Source of the DNA: Spirochaetaceae bacterium
GTDB lineage: Bacteria > Spirochaetota > Spirochaetia > SZUA-6 > Bin103
Length of the DNA stretch: 10,699 nucleotides
Direction: 5' to 3'
Assembly: GCA_026710565.1 (NCBI GenBank)
Contig: JAPOQV010000516.1
Coordinates: 1-10,699 of the forward strand
Positions 7,123-10,699 of this stretch are shown here, piece after piece. The position numbers and the translations under genes are program-made. Within the stretch, counting starts at the first letter, position 1. Each line of letters starts with the position of its first letter. Below the pieces are notes generated by a model that was not told where the DNA came from, ran no database searches, and saw nothing but the letters and a program-made list of their open reading frames with translations.

Positions 7123-8670
7123 CTACAGGGGGATGTTGCCGTGCTTCTTGGCCGGCCGGTCCTCGCGCTTGCGGGCCAGCATCTCGATGGAGCGGATCAG
7201 CTCGATGCGCATGGCGGCCGGCTCGATGACGTCGTCGATGAACCCGTGTCCGGCGGCGATGAACGGATTCATCACCGTCTCCCGGAACTCCTCCACCTTT
7301 TCCTGGCGCTTGGCCGCCGGGTCGTCGGCGGCTGCGATGTCGCGGCGGAAGATGATGTTGGCTGCCCCGTCGGCCCCCATGACCGCGATCTCCGCGCTCG
7401 GGAACGCCAGCACGCGGTCGTAGCCGAGGGACTTGGAGGCCATGGCGATGAAGGCGCCGCCGTACGCCTTGCGGATGATCAGCGCCACCTTGGGGACGGT
7501 CGCCTCGGCGATCGCGTACAGGATCTTGGCGCCGTGGCGGATGATGCCGCCGTGCTCCTGCGTGATGCCCGGCAGAAAGCCCGGGACGTCGACCAGCGAC
7601 ACGATCGGCACGTTGAAGGCGTCGCAGAAACGCAGGAAGCGGGCCGCCTTGTCCGAGGAATCGATGTCCAGGGAGGCGGCGTAGACGCTCGGCTGGTTGG
7701 CGAACAGGCCGACGGTGCGGCCTGCCAGCCTGGCGAAGCCGACCACGACGTTCTGGGCAAACTCCGGCTGCACCTCGATGAAGGAGCCGGAGTCGACCGC
7801 TTCCGCGATCATCGCGCGCACGTCGAAGGGCCGGCGCGCGTCGTCGGGAATCAGCTTGGCGATGCCCTCGGTGGCGCGATCGATCGGGTCGGTGACCGGC
7901 AGCAGCGGCGGCGACTCCTGGTTGTTGAGCGGCAGGTAGCCGAGCAGGCGGCGGAGGCCGGCCAGGCATTGCGCCTCGTCGGCGAAGCGGAAGTGCGCGA
8001 CGCCGCTGGTCGCCGAGTGCGGGACGGCGCCGCCCAGGTCGCCGTGCGAGATCTCCTCACCCGTCACCGCCCGGATGACCTCCGGGCCGGTGATGTACAT
8101 GTTGCTGATCGTGTCGACCATGAAGATGAAGTCCGTGATCGCCGGCGAGTAGACCGCCCCGCCCGCGCACGGCCCCAGGATGATCGAGAACTGCGGGATC
8201 ACGCCCGAGGACAGGGTGTTGGCGCGGAAGATCTTGGCGTAGCCGTCCAGCGACAGGACCCCTTCCTGAATGCGCGCCCCGCCGGAGTCGTTGATCTGGA
8301 TGAACGGCACCCCGGACTCCAGGGCGAGTCGCTGCGCGTGCGCGATGCGGGTCGCGTGCATCTCCCCCAGGGTGCCGCCGACCACCGTGAAGTCCTGCGC
8401 GGCCACAAACACCTGGCGCCCCTCGATCTTGGCGCTGCCGGTCACCACGCCGTCGCCGGGCACGCGCTGCCGGTCCATGCCGAAATCGGTGGAGCGCACC
8501 GTCACGAACGGCTGCTGCTCGATGAAGGAATCGGGGTCGACCAGCGCGTCGATCCGCTCGCGCGCCGTCATCTTGCCCTTGGCGTGCTGCGCAGCGATGC
8601 GCTTTTCGCCGCCGCCGGCCTCGGCCTCGCGGCGCTTGGTCCGGTACGTCTCCAACAAGCGTTCTTGCAT
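7123..8670 (-). CDS. mmdA: Methylmalonyl-CoA decarboxylase alpha subunit (acyl-CoA carboxyltransferase)
   Basis: Transfers the carboxyl group of an acyl-CoA, most likely (S)-methylmalonyl-CoA, to the biotin of the carrier subunit; cytosolic face. It has 515 residues, the normal MmdA/PccB length, with two crotonase-like halves. Motifs: KMTARERI (33-40), INDSGGARIQEGV (126-138), LGPCAGGAVYSPA (165-177), VDVPGFLPG (360-368), QEHGGIIRHGAK (371-382), RKAYGGAFIAM (400-410) and the C-terminal KKHGNIPL (508-515). Glutaconyl-CoA decarboxylase alpha is longer and oxaloacetate decarboxylase alpha is an unrelated fold, so both are unlikely. The gene heads a five-gene operon in the order alpha, delta, carrier, beta, unknown, as in Propionigenium mmdADCB with one extra gene. 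A biotin-dependent propionyl-CoA carboxylase is the main alternative, but the adjacent Na+ pump subunit argues for decarboxylation. No clear ribosome-binding site precedes the ATG. Confidence 0.93.
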   Translation of the reverse strand: MQERLLETYRTKRREAEAGGGEKRIAAQHAKGKMTARERIDALVDPDSFIEQQPFVTVRSTDFGMDRQRVPGDGVVTGSAKIEGRQVFVAAQDFTVVGGTLGEMHATRIAHAQRLALESGVPFIQINDSGGARIQEGVLSLDGYAKIFRANTLSSGVIPQFSIILGPCAGGAVYSPAITDFIFMVDTISNMYITGPEVIRAVTGEEISHGDLGGAVPHSATSGVAHFRFADEAQCLAGLRRLLGYLPLNNQESPPLLPVTDPIDRATEGIAKLIPDDARRPFDVRAMIAEAVDSGSFIEVQPEFAQNVVVGFARLAGRTVGLFANQPSVYAASLDIDSSDKAARFLRFCDAFNVPIVSLVDVPGFLPGITQEHGGIIRHGAKILYAIAEATVPKVALIIRKAYGGAFIAMASKSLGYDRVLAFPSAEIAVMGADGAANIIFRRDIAAADDPAAKRQEKVEEFRETVMNPFIAAGHGFIDDVIEPAAMRIELIRSIEMLARKREDRPAKKHGNIPL

Positions 8671-8708
8671 GCAGCCGAGAGGACGGGCCCGAGGGGACCC
8701 GAAAGCGA

Positions 8709-8724
8709 GGCGGAGTCTACCGCC
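8709..8724. other. Short hairpin overlapping the candidate -10 element
   Basis: GGCGG (8709-8713) and CCGCC (8720-8724) form a five-pair stem around AGTCTA, which is the complement of the proposed -10 hexamer. It could help end the ABC transporter transcript, though no T-run follows, or it could be an operator half-site pair. It is short enough to be chance. Confidence 0.25.
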
Positions 8725-8743
8725 ACACTGCGTCGAGGGTCAA
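8714..8743 (-). promoter_or_regulatory. Candidate sigma-70-type promoter of the mmd operon
   Basis: Read on the minus strand, TTGACC (8743-8738) and TAGACT (8719-8714) are separated by 18 bases and match the -35 and -10 consensus at five and four of six positions. They lie in the only sizeable gap between the ABC transporter genes and mmdA and are conspicuous in such GC-rich DNA. Transcription would start near 8707, giving a leader of roughly 37 bases before the mmdA ATG. Confidence 0.45.
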
Positions 8744-8758
8744 ACTCGTCCGCGACGC

Positions 8759-9553
8759 CTACGAGCCGGTCGAGGTGTAGTGCCGCACGCCGAGTTGCCA
8801 CAGGCCGGCGACCAGGGCCAGAAAGACGAACCCGGCGAGCGGCGCGAGCCAGGCGACGCCCGCCGGTGCCCCCAGCGGATCGGGGCGGCCCAGGACGTGG
8901 ACCACCGGGAAGTAGGTGACGCTGCCGATCGGCACCACGAACAGGAACAGGTAGCGGAGCGCGCGGTGGAACACCGGGATCGGATATTGCGTGGTCTCCA
9001 CGCCGCCGTGGGTGACGATGGCGAAGAGCTCGAGCGTCTCGGTGGTCCAGAACGACAGGACGGCGGACAGCATGAGCAGGGCCGAATAGGCGGCGACCCC
9101 ACCGATGAACGCCCACAGCAACAGCGCGATGTCGCCGAGCGCGGGTCCGCCGTCCAGGGCGGAGAGCGCCCAGCCCAGCACCACGGCGCCCTGCAGCAGC
9201 CGGCCGATCCGCTTCGGAGCCAGGTTGCTGCCCAGCACCTGCAGCAGCGTCGAGCGCGGCCGCAGCAGCACCCGGTCGAACGTGCCCTCCTTGATGAGCG
9301 GGCCGAACAGGTCGAATCCGCGCCCGATCGCCTCGGCCACCGCGAACACGACGTGGACCAGCCCGTAGAAGAGCGCCACCTCCGTGAGCGTCCAGCCCCT
9401 GATGCTCCCGAAGCGGCTGAACAGCGCCCAGATGCCCAGGAACTCCACCCCGGCCGACAGCAGCGTGCCGAGCGACTCCATCAGGAACGACGAACGGTAC
9501 TGCATCTCCGCGCGCAGGTTGGCAGCGGCGTAGCGCACGGCCATGCGGAGCAT
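8759..9553 (-). CDS. ABC-2 family transporter permease (ABC2_membrane_6-like), second copy
   Basis: A membrane subunit of an ABC exporter, 264 residues from the ATG at 9553, with about six hydrophobic segments. Landmarks are the N-terminal AEMQYRSSFLMESLG and the cytoplasmic motif KEGTFDRVLLRPRS, where G-x-x-x-x-LLRP is typical of this permease family. It pairs with the upstream permease as a heterodimer. Start choice: a GTG at 9568 would overlap the previous stop by eight bases, and an ATG at 9544 has AGGGA eight bases before it; 9553 gives an N-terminus of usual family length, but all three are possible. Homologues are often misnamed daunorubicin or antibiotic exporters; nothing here shows the substrate. 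Confidence 0.85.
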   Translation of the reverse strand: MLRMAVRYAAANLRAEMQYRSSFLMESLGTLLSAGVEFLGIWALFSRFGSIRGWTLTEVALFYGLVHVVFAVAEAIGRGFDLFGPLIKEGTFDRVLLRPRSTLLQVLGSNLAPKRIGRLLQGAVVLGWALSALDGGPALGDIALLLWAFIGGVAAYSALLMLSAVLSFWTTETLELFAIVTHGGVETTQYPIPVFHRALRYLFLFVVPIGSVTYFPVVHVLGRPDPLGAPAGVAWLAPLAGFVFLALVAGLWQLGVRHYTSTGS

Positions 9554-9560
9554 CCCTGGA

Positions 9561-10394
9561 TCATCCACCCTGGATCACCACCTTGCGGATCCCAAGGGCC
9601 ATCAGCCGGTGGCCGGCGGCAACCAGCGTCACCACCCATGCCGCCTGGATCAGCAGCGCGCGCAGCGCCTCCACGCCGGCGAGATGTCCGGAGTAGATCC
9701 GGAACGGCGTGTCGATCAGCCCCGCGAACGGCAGCAGCTCCAGCACCGCTTGCGCCCAGTGGGGCAGGTAAGGCAGCGGCACGACCATCCCCGAGCAGAT
9801 CCAGGCGGCGAGCGGCAGGATCGCGTTCCAGCCGGTGGAGCTCAGCGTCCACAGCATGATCGTCTGGCCGAGCAGCGTGATCGCCATGCCGGTGAGCACG
9901 CCCAGCGCGATGGCGACCGCGAATCCGATCGCGGCACCGGCTCCCGCCGGTGGGCCGAGCGCCCAGGTCCGGGCGCCGATGAGCGGCAGCGCCACCGCCG
10001 CGAACAGCAGCAGCGGCACGGCTCGCAGCGCCGTCCTGCCGATCCTCCAGCCGACGACGCTGACCGCCCAGTTGGCGTACAGGTCGAGCGGGCGGATGAG
10101 CTCGTAGGCGACCGAACCGGAGCGGATCCGATCGGTTGCCAGGGGGTCGACGTTCATCGGGAACAGCCCGAACATCGCCTGCCCCAGCCACACGTAGGAG
10201 GCCAGGTGGACGGTCGTGAAGTCGCTCGCCGCCGGATCGCTGCGGTAGAAGCCGTCCAGGATCATCAGGCGCAGCAGGCCCCAGAACACCTGTGTGGCCA
10301 CGGCGGCGAGCGCCGCCGCGCGGTACTGGAGGATCGCGCGCAGGCGCACGGAGGCCACTGCGGCGTAGCTCCGCAGTCTCGGTTCGAATCGCAT
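9561..10394 (-). CDS. ABC-2 family transporter permease, first copy
   Basis: The other membrane half of the exporter, 277 residues. It has a basic, cytoplasmic start (RFEPRLRSY), then hydrophobic segments near 26-46, 62-82, 122-140, 152-177, 190-205 and 245-260. RIRSGSVAYELIRPLD (89-104) is the counterpart of the GTFDRVLLRP motif in its partner, so the two permeases are distant paralogues. It starts four bases after the ATPase stop and abuts or overlaps the second permease, giving the standard ATPase-permease-permease order. The upstream sequence shows no clear Shine-Dalgarno, so coupling to the ATPase gene is likely. Substrate unknown. Confidence 0.85.
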   Translation of the reverse strand: MRFEPRLRSYAAVASVRLRAILQYRAAALAAVATQVFWGLLRLMILDGFYRSDPAASDFTTVHLASYVWLGQAMFGLFPMNVDPLATDRIRSGSVAYELIRPLDLYANWAVSVVGWRIGRTALRAVPLLLFAAVALPLIGARTWALGPPAGAGAAIGFAVAIALGVLTGMAITLLGQTIMLWTLSSTGWNAILPLAAWICSGMVVPLPYLPHWAQAVLELLPFAGLIDTPFRIYSGHLAGVEALRALLIQAAWVVTLVAAGHRLMALGIRKVVIQGG

Positions 10395-10398
10395 GGAG

Positions 10399-10699
10399 TC
10401 AGCCGTGGCGGCGGTACAGCTCCGCGATGATCCGCTCGATCGGCGGATCCTCCACGAACAGGTCGCGGATCACGGCGCGGTCGGTGACGCGGCGGATCAG
10501 CTCCGCCGCCGACACGCGGCGCGGATCGAACCGCAGGCGCACGCGGGGGTCGCGCCGCTCGACCACCTCGGCATCCGGGACCGAGAGCTCGCAGTCCCGG
10601 TCCTCCAGGTCGACCGACAGGTAGCGCTCGCCGGCCACCGCGGCGCGCAACTCCGTCACCGAGCCGTCCAGGACGATGCGTCCCGCGCTGATCACGATC
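10399..10699 (-). CDS. ABC transporter ATP-binding protein, C-terminal part (cut by window edge)
   Basis: Only the last 99 or so residues lie in the window; the gene runs off the right edge. The first visible residues, IVISAGRIVLDGS, are the strand and turn that follow the H-loop in NatA/DrrA-type ATPases. The rest is the accessory C-terminal domain of this class, with FDPRRVSAAELIRRV and VIRDLFVEDPPIERIIAELY, the usual ending that contacts regulatory or permease parts. Walker A, Walker B and the signature motif are outside the window, so catalytic integrity cannot be judged. It energises the two permeases downstream. Confidence 0.85.
   Translation of the reverse strand, partial: IVISAGRIVLDGSVTELRAAVAGERYLSVDLEDRDCELSVPDAEVVERRDPRVRLRFDPRRVSAAELIRRVTDRAVIRDLFVEDPPIERIIAELYRRHG

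Noticed and set aside
8671..8700. CGGGCCCG palindrome as a terminator or operator
   Set aside because: It is only eight bases with no loop and no T-run, and such palindromes are frequent by chance at this GC level.
7033..8919. Long open frame of 628 codons on the + strand opposite mmdA
   Set aside because: mmdA on the other strand has full family motifs. The + frame encodes low-complexity Arg/Gly/Asp/Val-rich protein without motifs, as expected for the antisense of a GC-rich gene.
8270..9859. Open + strand frame of 529 codons across the end of mmdA and the ABC permease genes
   Set aside because: It crosses the boundary of real minus-strand genes, and its product is low-complexity with no domain.
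1..10699. CRISPR array, tRNA, rRNA, riboswitch or transposase
   Set aside because: I saw no regularly spaced repeats, cloverleaf-like segments, ribosomal RNA sequence or transposase motifs, and nearly all bases are used by the genes listed.

Overview
The window is very GC-rich bacterial DNA, with third codon positions almost always G or C. It is densely packed: every gap between genes is under about 100 bases, and many gene junctions overlap by 1-4 bases. I see no tRNA, rRNA, CRISPR array, insertion sequence or phage gene. The taxon cannot be fixed from sequence alone. The NadB motifs, the four-subunit Na+-pumping decarboxylase and the amidohydrolase-Rieske pair would fit a GC-rich member of lineages such as Spirochaetota, Chloroflexota or former Deltaproteobacteria; this is a guess.

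Left part (1-4481, + strand). One co-directional run begins with nadC and nadB, the quinolinate-to-NAD branch, whose stop and start codons share one base. It continues with an ACMSD/amidohydrolase-2 family TIM-barrel enzyme, a small Rieske [2Fe-2S] protein that overlaps it, an unrecognised Arg-rich 43-residue ORF that starts inside the Rieske stop codon, and a small purine-type phosphoribosyltransferase. The spacing and overlaps suggest one transcript. What links the last four genes to NAD synthesis, if anything does, is unknown.

Middle part (4492-8670, - strand, convergent with the left run). In transcription order this is mmdA, mmdD, mmdC, mmdB, the full set of core subunits of a biotin-dependent, Na+-translocating decarboxylase, most likely methylmalonyl-CoA decarboxylase. 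A fifth gene of unknown function has its ATG inside the mmdB stop (ATGA). A good sigma-70-like promoter candidate lies 44 bases upstream of mmdA. Together the subunits would transfer CO2 from an acyl-CoA to biotin, release it at the membrane beta subunit and export Na+.

Right part (8759-10699, - strand). Two ABC-2 family permeases follow the 3' end of an ABC ATPase gene that is cut by the window edge. This is a typical two-permease ABC exporter of unknown substrate.

Best candidates for something undescribed: the unknown protein coupled to the Na+ pump, and the amidohydrolase/Rieske/mini-ORF/phosphoribosyltransferase cassette attached to nadCB.
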